A stretch of 64,000 nucleotides of DNA, taken from NCBI GenBank assembly GCA_963693365.1, contig CAVNZM010000003.1:2232001-2296000 (forward strand), written 5' to 3'. The notes beneath the pieces were generated by a model, which was not told where the DNA came from, searched no databases, and saw nothing but the letters and a program-made list of their open reading frames with translations. Source of the stretch: Amoebidium appalachense (Eukaryota; Ichthyosporea). How positions within the stretch are numbered: position 1 is the stretch's first letter; each line of letters starts with the position of its first letter. Position numbers and translations under genes: made by a program. Positions 1 to 11,879 of this stretch are shown here, piece after piece.

Positions 1-721
1 AGCCCACCGCCAATAACTCGCGTAGAAGCGTAGATAGCGTGTAGAAGTCACCGTAAGTTGCAGTGGGCCACCAGATGTCGAAGAAACCACTCCTCAAGCG
101 AGAAACTCCACGAAAGGGAGATGTCCCCACACTCTCACAACAGCAGGAATAGACAAGGCCGCACTACACACACACAGTGTCACGTTCCCCTGAGTGGGAC
201 CCCTTCCCACCACAAAAAGAAAAAACGAAAGCCTTTATATACCTGCCATAGTAAAGAATCGGGAAAAAAAGTTGACGTGACAGCTAAGAGATCGAAGTAA
301 AAGTGAAGTCCACCGGTTGTCACATAATATCCTTTCCACGTGCCCTCGAAAACAATGTATATTCGTGTGCAGTTTTCTTAGTATATCCTATATCACTGTA
401 TTGATATCACTGCCATCATGACAGTATATACGGGCCTTTCAGGCTCACCTCAGTTAAATTTGATTCAGAAGGGAAGGAAGGCCGTTTCCGAAACTTTTAG
501 AAGAAGTTGGCCGTGGTGCAGATACACAACTAACTCAAACTGTGTCAGCCTAGCATCTAGGAGACTCCATGCTTTGATTCACGTGCCCGTGCTGAAGTGG
601 AGATCCAACACTACTAATGGCTTTGATAATTTGCAGTATTTTTTGGACAAATAAAAGGCATTTAGGTGCGTTTGTGGTAATATGGATTTATCCGGGTTTT
701 GAGGTAGGTGGACGTGTGTGT
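1..721. other. Left-edge spacer, no gene recognised
   Basis: Short open frames occur (58-300, basic, 80 codons; 418-654, 78 codons). None shows a domain, a signal peptide or a convincing splice continuation. I see no RNA gene. An exon of a gene lying mostly outside the window cannot be excluded. Confidence 0.4.
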
Positions 722-1045
722 ACATATGTGTGTATGTGGGTGTGTAGGTCGGTGGGTGGGTGGGTGGGTGGTGGTGGGGGGAGGGGGGGGGGGGGGGGGG
801 GAGGAAGGGAGGGAGGGGGGAAGGAGGTAGGGGGAGGAAGGGTAAATTCGGCCTATGTGCACGTGTGTTATGTGCATCAATTGTAAGGGGATGGAGGAGT
901 CTTGGTGAAATAGGGAGGGGGGCCGGGGAGACCTTCCGGAGGGGCAGGGGGCGGGGCGGGGGGGGGGGGGGGGGGGGGGGGGCGGGGGAGGGCCCGGGGA
1001 GGGGGGGGGAGGGGGGGGGGGGGGAGGAGGAGGAGAATGGTTTCG
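722..1045. repeat. GT/GGGT tract passing into long G-rich tract
   Basis: GT and GGGT repeats run into almost pure G, broken by occasional A or C, with a short unique island at about 843-930. The poly-Pro and poly-Gly frames here are composition artefacts. Confidence 0.9.
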
Positions 1046-1083
1046 GACTTGCATTACGATTAGACTAATAAATATTCTGAGAA

Positions 1084-1127
1084 GTGTGTTCAATTAAAGC
1101 CGTTACACCCTTTTTTCTCCTCACTGA
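1084..1127 (+). repeat. Short dispersed repeat, copy a
   Basis: This 44-base segment resembles 2590-2633. Both begin GTGTGTTCAATT, contain CCGTTACACC and end with CACTGA. Both lie just after a G tract. Confidence 0.6.
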
Positions 1128-1201
1128 ACGGATGCCGTAACCCGTCAATTGGGAGGTTTTTTCAAAGTACTCTCTGGCAGCTTTTGTTTTTTATTTTATC
1201 C

Positions 1202-1208
1202 TTTTTTT

Positions 1209-1264
<56 letters not shown>
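1202..1264. repeat. T run joined directly to G run
   Basis: About 17 T are followed without interruption by about 46 G. The same T-to-G junction occurs at 4345-4417 and near 61493-61523. Confidence 0.9.
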
Positions 1265-1265
<1 letters not shown>

Positions 1266-1906
1266 ATATCCGAGGGCAGGATTTGTGCACAGCAAACTTT
1301 TGCAATGCAGCCCAATTCGAATGCAGAATCCGTGTGAAACAACCGTAAAATCTCATGTACCGCAAGAGTATAGTAACCGATTTTCCCCTAATCAAGCCCC
1401 ACAATCTGAATCAGTCAGAAGAATGCACAATGGCTTGCTATTAAGTGGGTGGCTATTTCAGGCTAGTACTGAGCTGGTATGCCTCGTGCAACTATCGTCT
1501 AAGACGGTGTGGTAGCCGAGGCCGCTTGAGTTCAGCAAGAATGGTGATAGCGATAGACCACATGAATGCAACAAATGTGCTCGGGAAGTTGCAGGCCACC
1601 CAAAATCGTAGCAAAAAGTTTTGCAGATGCATTACGCACACCGAATTCGAACGTTTCGATGATTCTTTCTTGGTAATACGATTTTAGATCTGTGTACTTG
1701 AAACGACACTTCAAGAACCCAGTTTACTAGCTTTAGTCAATTCGGTGGTAATGGTAGGCACTATAGCTTCTAAGAGGTGAACCATCAGGAATACTTTCAA
1801 AAAGTTTGAAAGGTCAGATGAAAAAAGCTTAAACAGAAAAAGAGAGAAAAGAGTAAAAAGGGAGCTCTAATTTTTAGTTTTTGAAGTAGTACGGGGTTTT
1901 CTAGCT
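1265..1906. other. Spacer without recognised gene
   Basis: Unique sequence. The frames at 1285-1515 and 1445-1687 have no recognisable domain. Nothing else supported. Confidence 0.4.
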
Positions 1907-1912
1907 TTATGC

Positions 1913-1962
1913 CCCTCCCCCCCCCCCCCCCCTAGTTTTTAAATAATTACGGGTTTTATTTT

Positions 1963-1998
<36 letters not shown>

Positions 1999-2118
1999 CT
2001 GCCGCCAAAGAAAAGCTTCGGGGGAAGGGGGAGGGGAGGGGGGGGGGGGGGAGGGGAGTTGCGGGGCAAAACAAACCCCGTACTTGTTCAAACCCCCCCC
2101 CCCCCCCCCGCACACACA

Positions 2119-2203
<85 letters not shown>

Positions 2204-2226
2204 ACACACACACAAACACACACACC
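1913..2226. repeat. C tracts, G tract and (CA)n
   Basis: Two C runs (about 1917-1932 and 1965-1997) are followed by a G-rich stretch, another C run and about 115 bases of (CA)n. The short sequence before each of the first two C runs is itself duplicated (TAGTTTTT, then ACGGG, then TTTT). Confidence 0.85.
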
Positions 2227-2477
2227 GTGCACACACACATACACAAGCCCACACACACTCCGTTCCTTTCTCTGTCTCCTAACTGCCTGCCACCTGGTCC
2301 CATTTCCTCCATCCAGTCTCCTTCCCCTTGTTCTCTTTTTCTATTCCCTTTTTACCCAAATCGACCATAAAGTACAATGCCACAGTGTGTTGTGGTACCC
2401 CCACCTCCCCTCCCCATCTCCCCCCCTTCCCCCTAAGGCGAGGGATAGCCTCGGTGAAGGAGGGAGGACTCGACCCA

Positions 2478-2544
<67 letters not shown>
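2478..2544. repeat. Pure G run, about 67 bases
   Basis: An uninterrupted G homopolymer, one of the two longest in the window. It lies just before dispersed repeat copy b. Confidence 0.95.
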
Positions 2545-2545
<1 letters not shown>

Positions 2546-2589
2546 GATCCAGGTTTTGCATGTATCATCAGGCTATCATCGTAATAGAC

Positions 2590-2633
2590 GTGTGTTCAAT
2601 TATAACCGTTACACCTTTGTTTCTGTTCACTGA
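2590..2633 (+). repeat. Short dispersed repeat, copy b
   Basis: Partner of 1084-1127, with a few substitutions. It also follows a G run, so G run plus repeat may have been duplicated together. Confidence 0.6.
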
Positions 2634-3123
2634 CGCCCGCACGCATGCCCTTGCCCGCACACACACACACACGTACCCACCCTGCCCACCAAAAAAACGG
2701 TGTGAAAAGCTCTTTTGTTTCGGAATCAGGACAGGCATCCTAGGCTGAACTTCACGGTAGGGACCAGATGTATGTGGGGACAGACCAAGGGCCTGCTGGA
2801 ACTGGCTTGCAATAAGCTCCACCCGTGCAATCCACGACATAATGTTATCTTGTGCAGGATTCGACCAATCAAATATGCTGGATGTGCTAGGTGTGTTGAC
2901 TTGTCGGACTCAAATATTCTGAAAAATGTATCCACAACATTTCACCAATTCAATTCGAGGTTACTAAGCCCGGCATGTCACGATGTGTTCACAATCCGGG
3001 GATACTAGTAAAAAAAAACGGAAGATCAGGTTATAGAATCACTTATGCAAACAGACGACTTAAGTGTTTACAAACACGGAGGATGATGAAGCCAATAAGT
3101 GTAAATACTGCAGCATGCCTTCA

Positions 3124-3125
<2 letters not shown>
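2634..3125. other. Spacer without recognised gene
   Basis: Contains a short (CA)n at about 2658-2673, then unique sequence. The frame at 2715-3008 has no recognisable domain. Confidence 0.4.
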
Positions 3126-3156
<31 letters not shown>

Positions 3157-3226
3157 TTCCCACCTTACTTCTCTCCCCCCCCCCCCCCCTCTCTCTTCCC
3201 CCCCCCCCTCCTCTCCCCGTCTCCCT

Positions 3227-3264
<38 letters not shown>

Positions 3265-3268
3265 CTAT

Positions 3269-3308
<40 letters not shown>

Positions 3309-3316
3309 ATATATCT

Positions 3317-3366
<50 letters not shown>

Positions 3367-3392
3367 TGTGTGCGCGTGCGTGTGCCACTCAT

Positions 3393-3452
<60 letters not shown>

Positions 3453-3500
3453 CTCCCCCCCTCTCCCCCCTTCCCCCCTCCCCCCACCCACCCACACCCC
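3126..3500. repeat. Compound microsatellite C / CT / TA / GT / CT
   Basis: A C run, C-rich DNA, (CT)n, (TA)n interrupted by CTATCGGA, (CT)n, (GT)n and a long (CT)n follow one another. The (TA)n core can form a cruciform. Confidence 0.9.
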
Positions 3501-4342
3501 TTCCTTTCTCCAAATTTCCCCTAACATCCACCGGCCTTATACACCCCAGCATCATACTTCCCTACAGCACTGTACGTAAAGCCTTTTATCTCCAACAGTT
3601 GCTTTCAACGGCTCGGTCCCCTCCCTCCACCCGCCCCTCTCCCCCCCCCCCCCTCCCCCCTCCCTTGGGCCCTCCTCACTAAATGCCTGCCTGCACACCA
3701 ATGAAAAGGTGGACAAAGAAGGAACACAGGGGGAAGGCTGCGCGGGGGGGGGGGGGGGGGGGATGGGAGGGGAGGAATTGTGCACGGCATTAAGGCATTA
3801 TCGGATTCGTTCTACCCTAAGTAAAAGCTGTTCCCACAATCAAACTTCCAAAATCATGGTCAAATAGTTGGTTGTACAGGCCTGGTATCCTATGGGTGGT
3901 CAATAATGTTTGTGAGCGCTCATTGACGGCTCTATGATCATGGAGCTTGTTCTGCTCAATCTGCTGAGCCAAACCTTCATCAATTGAATCACCCCATCAT
4001 GCATGGCTGAAAGATGTTGTCGAATGCTCGAGGAGCCCATATGTTCTATGTGAAATAAAATGACCCTGGGGCACTCAACAGTGTACGAAGTTACACAATT
4101 ATAGGACATGTCAATGTCATGCAAAATGCCAACATCGCCCCTGCGTAGCTATATATAAACCAATAAAATGAGCAAGTGGCACTGCTAGCCAAGCATCTTT
4201 GAGCATTATTTCGATCTGGTGGAGAGTAAAAGACATCACTCTGTATGTGTGTATGGCAATTCTTGATATCTCCCAGCAATTCGAAGCATGCGGGTACTCA
4301 GTGTGTGGGCGGTTGTGGAGGTGGGTGGGAGTCGAGGGAGAG

Positions 4343-4344
<2 letters not shown>
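3501..4344. other. Spacer with two small C/G tracts
   Basis: C-rich at about 3640-3665 and G-rich at about 3743-3765, otherwise unique. I see no gene, splice pair or RNA. Confidence 0.4.
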
Positions 4345-4418
<74 letters not shown>

Positions 4419-4435
4419 ATAGAGAGAGAGAGAAC
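4345..4435. repeat. T run joined to G run, then (GA)n
   Basis: About 32 T are followed directly by about 41 G and a short (GA)n. Confidence 0.9.
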
Positions 4436-4714
4436 GAGAAGAGGAAAAAAATGATGTTCTGTGCAATGAAGGGCAAATACGAGGGAGAGGGAGAGGGACG
4501 AATATGGTATATGTTCCATCTCTCTACCGGCTCCCGGGCGGAATGCATATGCCAAACATCCGTAAGTTATATGTTAGTAGCCAGTCCAGCTGACATATCA
4601 CATTTTCAGACAAATAGCACCTTCACGCAATTCTTTAAGAAGCTTCAGTTACCAGATCTATCGTCACCTTCATATCTAAAACGCTTGTTGGTTGGGTGAT
4701 TGGTGCTTTTGTGT

Positions 4715-4744
4715 GTGCGTGCATGTGTGCATGTGTGCATGTGT

Positions 4745-4804
<60 letters not shown>

Positions 4805-4840
4805 GCACATGCGTTGTTTGGGGGGGGGGGGGGGGGGGGG
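4715..4840. repeat. (GT)n followed by G run
   Basis: GT dinucleotides with a few GC/AT variants lead into a G run of about 20. Confidence 0.9.
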
Positions 4841-5229
4841 TTGCAATCAACAGCTAAATAAGTCTAGGTTCAAGGCATAGCTGACAAAGTTTATGCAAGA
4901 ATAAACGATGTTCTAGCCTATGCTGGAATGTATAGCCTATAAAGAGCCTTTGCAATGCTCACAAGTATTACACAGTATTTTACCATAGTATATCTCACAC
5001 ATTTTAGATATCTCCCGTCACCTTGATACACAACATGACTTCTTCACATATCTGCTGCCTACATTATACATATACCACCAATCACATTCAAGTTTGCTTG
5101 TCTCAATTATTTAAATATTCCTACTTTTTTGTGTGTTTTATAAAACTTGTGTACCAATAAGAGAATCATGGCTTGCAGTACAGAAAGCATTTCATCTGTT
5201 TATGTATGTCGGATGTCAACAGTAAATCC
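4841..5229. other. AT-rich 3' flank of the lyase gene
   Basis: AT-rich unique DNA downstream of the minus-strand lyase stop codon, presumably its 3' UTR and intergenic DNA. No AATAAA on the minus strand stands out. Confidence 0.4.
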
Positions 5230-6415
5230 TTATGCATGCGGGGTTAAGGTAAGCGTAGGAGCTACCCTATTTCCACAAAGCATATAGTTATCGTATATAG
5301 CATGCACTGTCTGATTAGGTGCCCAATCCTGGCCGATACCGCCGAAAAACGACGTAAACATAAATTGATCAATAGCGAATTGGTCCGTACGCCGCCATAC
5401 CATGTTTGGCCTGGACACCACGTGATCTCCATCGAACCACGTGTCTAGAATCCCGTCTGTCTCGTTGGGCGTGTTCATTCGAATCCGCACGAGAACGTGG
5501 TGCCATTGCCCCGGGATGAACGTCCTGCGATAAATCATGTCAGAAAAATTGAAGGAAAAGGGGGGGGGGGGGGGGGGACTTTGTGTGGAGGTATTTAACC
5601 TGCGTATGGGTGAGCAGACGCGGATGTTCAAGGATTAGGTAGGGGGAGGAGTTGTGTGAATGCAACCGAAAGATGTGTCCTAGTCTAGTTAATAGAGGAG
5701 AGGAGATCAGCTATTAGGAGTGATTGCAATCATGGAGCTGGGGTGCAGGCATGTGAACCCAGAAGAGGGAGAGGTGGGAGGGGGGTGGGTGGGTGGGGGG
5801 GGGGGGGGGGGGGGGGGGGGGAGGGAGGGGGGGGGGGCAGGACAGGGGAGAAGTGTGATAGCTGATCGGTGAGCGTGTTTGTGTGTGTGTGTGCGTGTGT
5901 GCGCGCGTGCACGTGTGCTCCTGTGCAAGTGTGTGTGTCTTGGTGTACTCGCACGCCAGTGTGTGAAACATGTCTGCAACAATAAAAAAAAGGAAGACCA
6001 AAAACGGAAAAGAGAGAGAGAGAAAAGAAAAACGACAACACACCTGTTTGCAAGGGCATTCTCGCCCTCCCCGTTCGATTTTACTTCCTGGTCCGTGTAG
6101 TAGAGATAGTTCATGGCCGACCCATGTTGCCGCCACATATAGGCCGAGTTGAACCCATCAAAGCCCGTCGGTATACCGTTTGCCGTTTGACACGTCCCAC
6201 CACACAGGCCACCTGCCAGCTTCCCGCCCTTCACAAAGACGAAATTGTGGGACAAGCGGACGAAAAAGCCAAGGTAGGCCTCTTGCAGGGGTGGCGAAAT
6301 CTGCATGAATGAAAATGTGAGCTTTTGAAAGATAACTGTGTTGATATGGAGGCGAAACAGAAAAGAAAACGAAGAGGGAAACAGAGATATGGATGACGAA
6401 CAGGTGTGTGTGTGT

Positions 6416-6454
<39 letters not shown>

Positions 6455-6936
6455 AGGGGGAGGGGGCAGCCGACATTTTGTGGCGGCGAGGGGGGGGGGA
6501 GGGGAGGGGAAATGGATGGAGGGGAAGGGGGGGGGGGGGGGAGGGGGGAAGGGGAGAGACAGGGCAGCCTGCTTTACCTGTGATCTGAAGCGCACGGTGC
6601 ACTTGAACCCAACACATGCCTCATTGTACACGACCTTGAGACCTCTAGTCATGTTGTACCCCATGGTGTACTGCAGGGCTGACCAATTCCCCTGGGCGGG
6701 TTTTTTCGGGTTTTCCGGACCGAAATCCGCAATCATTTGGTCGTAGGTGTATTGGGCACGGTAGGACCCATAGCCTGCCGTGAGGTTGTCAAAGTCCACT
6801 GAAATGACTTGTTCGGTGCCGGCTGGGCAGTGAGCTGTAGATGGATTTGAGTGTGTGTTGTGCATGTGTGTGCGTGTTTGTGTAAGGGGGGGGGGGGATG
6901 GTTTTTGTTTTTGTGTTTGTGTTTGTGTGTGTTTGT

Positions 6937-6979
<43 letters not shown>

Positions 6980-7734
6980 CACGAGATGTTAGAGTGATTC
7001 GGGGGTTATGGGGATGAAAATGGAGGTAAAGGTGCAGTGCACAAAAAAAAAAAAAAAAAAGAAAGAACAGCCCAGCAAGCAGCCAAGAAGAGGAAATGGT
7101 TGAGATTTCAGTACACGTGGTTGAGAGGGGGGAGGAGAGCAGAGCTGGAAATGGGCCCACACCGAACAGAGCGAGATAATGGAAAAGAATGGAAAGCAAG
7201 GGCTGAAACACCAGAAACTGGCAAGGGGCCAGCTCGTATAAAGCAACACTTCAGGCCTAAGATTCGAAGAACCCACTTTCTGCCAAGATCTACACACACA
7301 CACACACACACACAGGCTCCACCAAAAAAGTCATTCAACCAGACCAAGCAAGCTTCTTCGGCCTAATTACCTTTGCAAGCACACAACCGACACGGGCAGG
7401 AATCTGGTGTCGGGTTCGGCAAGCCACATCGTTGCTGGCACCATTCGTCAGAAACATCTGCTCCATAAATTGATGCATAGCCAAGGCCAGGCCCACCACA
7501 CACGCGTGTGCCATTACGACACGTTGGCATGTTTTCCGACGTGGCAATGTATGAGAGATAGTCTTCAAAGGCGTCAACTGAGCGAATTCTCCTTGAAACA
7601 CTCCGACAAGCAACCCCTAGGTGAAGGGAGGAAAAGCACAAGAACACCAGTGCATAGGCACCCAAACTGGGTATGTCGGACGGGTAAGACATTTTGAGAG
7701 CGTTGATGCCTTTGAGGGATGTGTGGCTAAACAT
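5230..7734 (-). CDS. Secreted polysaccharide lyase, PL14 (alginate lyase-like), four exons
   Basis: Four exons read 7734-7371, 6834-6578, 6300-6044 and 5524-5230. All introns are GT-AG and the phases agree (1, 0, 2), giving about 390 residues ending in TAA. The start at 7734 precedes a hydrophobic segment (about residues 25-42) typical of a signal peptide; an in-frame ATG at 7692 would give a more standard signal peptide. Residues about 65-120 are Cys-rich (GTRVCGG, WCQQRCG, CPCRLCACKG), possibly a small carbohydrate-binding module. Residues about 122-385 look like the PL14 beta-sandwich: the FVKGGKLAGG motif at about 229-238 (the conserved KGGKL Lys is implicated in catalysis in PL14 enzymes), then MWR, YLYY, the GQWHHVLVRIRMN strand and FFGG followed by DWAPN. 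PL14 enzymes cut polyuronates such as alginate by beta-elimination. Secretion and a digestive or wall-related role are inferred. Substrate cannot be read from the sequence. Introns carry G and GT tracts. Confidence 0.85.
5559..6000. repeat. Intronic G tracts and (GT)n in lyase gene
   Basis: The intron between exons 3 and 4 holds G runs at about 5560-5577 and 5796-5837 and GT/GC repeats at 5875-5935. On the transcribed strand these read as C and CA tracts. Confidence 0.85.
6405..6545. repeat. Intronic G tract in lyase gene
   Basis: Short GT then about 36 G and further G-rich DNA, inside the intron between exons 2 and 3. Confidence 0.9.
6850..6977. repeat. Intronic (GT)n / GTTT repeat in lyase gene
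   Basis: GTTT and GT repeats with a short G run, in the first intron of the lyase gene. Confidence 0.9.
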
Positions 7735-9365
7735 AGAACTCGTAGACCATGTGGGTTGATGTGACGAAAGAGAACTTATGCAGTGTTGGTGTATGCATAC
7801 CCAAAAGCGAGGCCTTGGTGGCTAAGAGAGTTGCTTGGCACCTTTCCCTCTCAGATTGAATGTGCGTTGCACCTGAAAACTCTCGAACGTGTAAACTCGT
7901 TGTGGTTCAAAAAAACAATACCCAGGCTGCAAAGAGACTCTTGTTTTGAGAGAAGCCGCAAGGGAGATTCTTGAAGCAAAAACTTGTGTGTTGGCGTTTT
8001 GTGTTCACGCGGGCTTCTATAATTCGACTCACCAGATGACTGTCGCTACGTTATAACGTTATAGTCCCGCCACTACGTTTGCTCCAAAAGAATACTCTTA
8101 GAAGACACCTACTCTCAATACCTAAGAGCAAAGGACAGTAGCTACCAGTCGTAGAGGTCGCATAATACCAACCAAAGTTGGCAAGCTGGCAGAATCTGCA
8201 CAAGGCAAGATGTCAAAATTCAGGTTGTCTTTCAGAGGTTTCCGCACGTACTTTCCTATATACCTTCTCAATAGTATAAGGAAAACCCTTTCAGTGTGAA
8301 GTTTAGAAGCCGTGACGGCACATGTAGAAAGATTAGTCTATAAATTGCGTACCATTCAATCGATTTACATAACTCAGGTATGTCATGTAAGTATTGTTTC
8401 AATGCTAAGATGACCAAAATGACGTAAGAAAATCCGTCATATGTTTGCGGACTAGCCAAGCGCCAAACATTGTGCGATGTTTTGAGAATCACAGATGGCA
8501 AGTCAACAGAGAATCCAATCAGAGCTGGCTGCGGGAGAGTTCCCCCTACACAACATGTGGGGGAAGTAGAAACCCCCACCGAGTTAGTCTTTCGCATTGT
8601 GAAGATCTTTTCCCCACTATAACAAATAGCTTTTCCCCCATAAAATACTTTGAAATGCTAATAATAATGTGCCAAAATAATATGCACGATTGAGAGAAGG
8701 GCCGGAGCGGCGGAGGGAGTCTGAAGCTCGTATTACAGTATATATCTCAAAGATGTAATGATTTCAATTGTCTAGATCTAAATGCATTTGCATATGCATA
8801 TATAGTTTTGGAGATCCTCAGTGTTGTCGCAATTATGTCAGAACTTCAGGATGGAGTAGAAAGGGGAGCATTTTCTACTGAATTGGAAGTGGCAGCCGCA
8901 CAAAGGCTGGTGTCAACAATTGGAAGTGCACCTTTTTTGAATTGCGACTTGCGAGATCAAAGCAAGTCTCACATTTTCGGATAGCAGCCAACTATGAGCC
9001 CCCAAGCGGGGCTATTTAGGAGGCTCTTTTTCGCCATCGAGTGCGCTATTTTGATTGGCGTATGAACTGTCACCAGCCAATCGGACAGGGTCAGAAAATA
9101 AAAAAATTCCCGGGCCTGGCAGGGTGTGAACTTCCTCCGGTACGGCTTCGGACACTCTATGAAAGTTTGTTAGTGCCATAATAGGTCCACAAACCGGTTT
9201 GGGGTGTTCCTTTACATATTTGAGCTACGTGGGGCCACTGGCTTAGAAATCAATTTAGCCTCGTGATGTGATCTGAAGAAGTTAGGAACATTTCACTTGC
9301 TTCTGCCTTAGAAGGTTCTTCTGTGGCCGTCAATTTCACGCCCTGCAACGCCTGGGGGGGAGAGA

Positions 9366-9366
<1 letters not shown>
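7735..9366. other. Upstream region of the lyase gene
   Basis: About 1.6 kb of unique DNA 5' of the minus-strand lyase, expected to hold its promoter. Frames at 8268-8597 (minus) and 8445-8693 (plus) show no domain. I see no tRNA or other RNA gene. Confidence 0.4.
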
Positions 9367-9434
<68 letters not shown>

Positions 9435-9485
9435 GGGGGGGAAAGGGGGGAGAGGCAAGGGGGGGGGGGGGGGGGGGGGGGGGGG
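9367..9485. repeat. Pure G run of about 67 bases plus second G run
   Basis: An uninterrupted G run at 9367-9433, a short purine spacer, then a second G run to about 9485. Confidence 0.95.
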
Positions 9486-10211
9486 ATGCACACACACAGG
9501 CCAAACATGCATACACACACGCATGCGGGCCCGCACGCACCCATTGTCACGCATCACGTACATATTGCAACACGTGCATTGTACAAATATAAAGGCACTG
9601 TGTCACAAGTACGTACACACATGTGCACACACACGCACACGCGCGCACGCACACACACACACGCACGCACACACAAACATACACACACACACACACACAC
9701 ACCCCCCCCCCCACACACACACACATGTACACACCCACGCACACACACACGTGCACACTGTCACACACATTGCGCTTAGCGCTCACGCACACGCAGCCAC
9801 ACATGCACGCGCGCACACACGTACACAGACACCTAGATGCACACGCACACATACACACGTACACATATGCACACGCACACATCCACACGTGCCCATCGTG
9901 GCACACACACACACACACGTCACAACATGCATCATACTACACTGTACATGTGATCTATTCATCACTATCATGGCTACTCCGTCACACGCACGTGCACAAC
10001 CATCGTCACGATGGATCACATAGCAACAAACACGCATAATACACACACGCTCACTTGAAACACACATGCACAAACACACACACAAACACACGAGCACACA
10101 CACGCACACACACACAGACCCACACACACATGTAGATCGACGCACGCACACGAATCGAATATGGCGGTTGTATTGCACGCACACGCACACACACTGAAAC
10201 ACACACACACA
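9486..10211. repeat. 0.7 kb alternating purine-pyrimidine CA/CG tract
   Basis: Mostly CA with many GC and TA variants, interrupted by short unique islands at about 9545-9610 and 9920-10030. Alternating purine-pyrimidine DNA of this kind favours Z-DNA. The His/Thr and Cys/Val frames here are artefacts. Confidence 0.85.
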
Positions 10212-10289
10212 CGTCTAGCCTACTAAGTATGGCAAACAGACCAAATCGCCTCGAGTCGATCTGCTCTGTTTGCCATACTAGGCTAGACG
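10212..10289. other. Long hairpin at edge of CA tract
   Basis: The arm at 10212-10240 (CGTCTAGCCTA, CTAA bulge, GTATGGCAAACAGA) pairs perfectly with 10265-10289, giving 25 base pairs with one 4-nt bulge and a 24-nt loop containing CTCGAG. Such symmetry suggests a foldback element or an extruded structure. No gene is attached. Confidence 0.85.
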
Positions 10290-11879
10290 AGGGTCGTTGG
10301 CGTCCTCTCTACAAGCTATTAGTTAGTATCATCAGCGCTTCCAACCCCCCCCCCCCCCCCCCCCTCTCTCTTCCCCCTTTAACCCCCACGTATGCGCGAT
10401 AGTACCATGATGCCCAAATTGAGTGCTGCCCTTATTACAGGTAGATAGGTAGAGGGGGGGGGGGGGAGAGGGGGGGGGGGGGGGGGGGGGTGGCTGTCTC
10501 TACTGAATTAAGTTAACACTGATTTAAATACATCAAATGTTCTAAATAAGCATTCGCCAAATTGAGCGAACTCGGTGATTTCCCTCTTCTAACATTCTAA
10601 ATGCGTTGGAATCCACGGTACCCCTTTCCCCCCCCCCCCCCCCCCCCCCGCCCCTCACCCCCCATCCACTCTCGGTGCAGTACCGTGGGTGCATATCGTG
10701 CCGTCTGCTTGCAAAACTCCTCAAAAATGTAGCTCAGTGCATGTCCCTATTATTAGACACGCCATTATGCCATAGAGGGTCACGGAAAGGGGGCTGGTTC
10801 GGCCGGGATGGAGTCGGGGTGAGAGGGAACAGGTGCGTGTGGTGGTGGTGGTGTTTGAAGACTCCGGGGGGGAGGTGGGGGGGGGGGGGGGGAAGGCAGC
10901 GTGTTTCATGATAGGTCATTTTGCGAATAAAAGAATCCCAAAACTAAGCCGTGGATTTCTTTTAGAGACAGGCAGGCCCGGCCCGCTTACACATGTTAGG
11001 CTTGTGCGCTAGCGTTGTTTGAACTTACGTGGTTGGAATCGCCAAGATGAACGGTATCTGTAGCTAGTCACCAGAGTAGGTTCACATTGGACTCTTTGCT
11101 TTGAAATCCCTATAACATGGACCCTGTAAACAGAACCCCCTCCCCCTCCCCCCCCCCTTCCCCCCCCCCCCCCCCCCCCTCCCCCTCTCCCCCCCTCCCC
11201 TCCTCACCTCCCCCCTCCCCTCTCCCCCCCCCACCCCCACCCCCTCCTCATCCCTCCCCTCATATTCCCCCGACATGCTACTCTTGGCTCTCTTTTCATC
11301 AAAATGTCGGTTACTGCTATTTCATGTTCAAATATTTCGCTACTAGGCAATATGTCAACAATTGTTTACTAACAAATACACACCTGGCCTATCCGCCACA
11401 TAAATGACAGCTACTAAAACTCGGCTTTTCAAACTGAGGGACATGGACTAACTTCTCGTAGGTATTCGTGACCGGAAGCTCGTCCCATTACTGGGTATGT
11501 ATAAGCTTATACCTTATCAACATTTCGAAGGTTATGACCCTGTTTAAAATGTGAATAAGGAAAACAGTTTACATATGTGTACACTGTGCGCGTGTGTGTG
11601 TCACTGTGTAGGGAGAGTGAGTAGCCTTGAGCTTAGACGGATAGCAAGAAAAGCAGAGGCATATCCAGCGAGAGAACAACTCAGTAATTAAGGGAGGACG
11701 GATATGTGGGCAACAGTTTGTGTGACTGCAGTGACTCAGAAGTGCATACTACAGCATGCTCTACGTAGCCTGTGTGTCTCAGATTGCATTGTTAAACGTG
11801 CTCCGTACCATTTCACAGTGTGTGTTCACGTTGTGCTCATAATGTGACAAAAATGCCACCACCGTCATTAAGCATCCGT
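10290..11879. other. Spacer with C/G tracts, no gene
   Basis: C or G tracts at about 10345-10364, 10456-10490, 10627-10650, 10865-10892 and 11138-11270 separate unique AT-rich stretches. The rest has no recognisable gene. Confidence 0.4.

Noticed and set aside
735-780. GGGTGGGT repeats as an interstitial telomere
   Set aside because: The unit is degenerate and merges into G-rich microsatellite; no regular telomere unit is maintained.
662-4850. Many long frames rich in Pro, Gly, His-Thr, Cys-Val or Arg-Glu
   Set aside because: They are translations of C, G, CA, GT or GA repeats on either strand and have no non-repetitive core.
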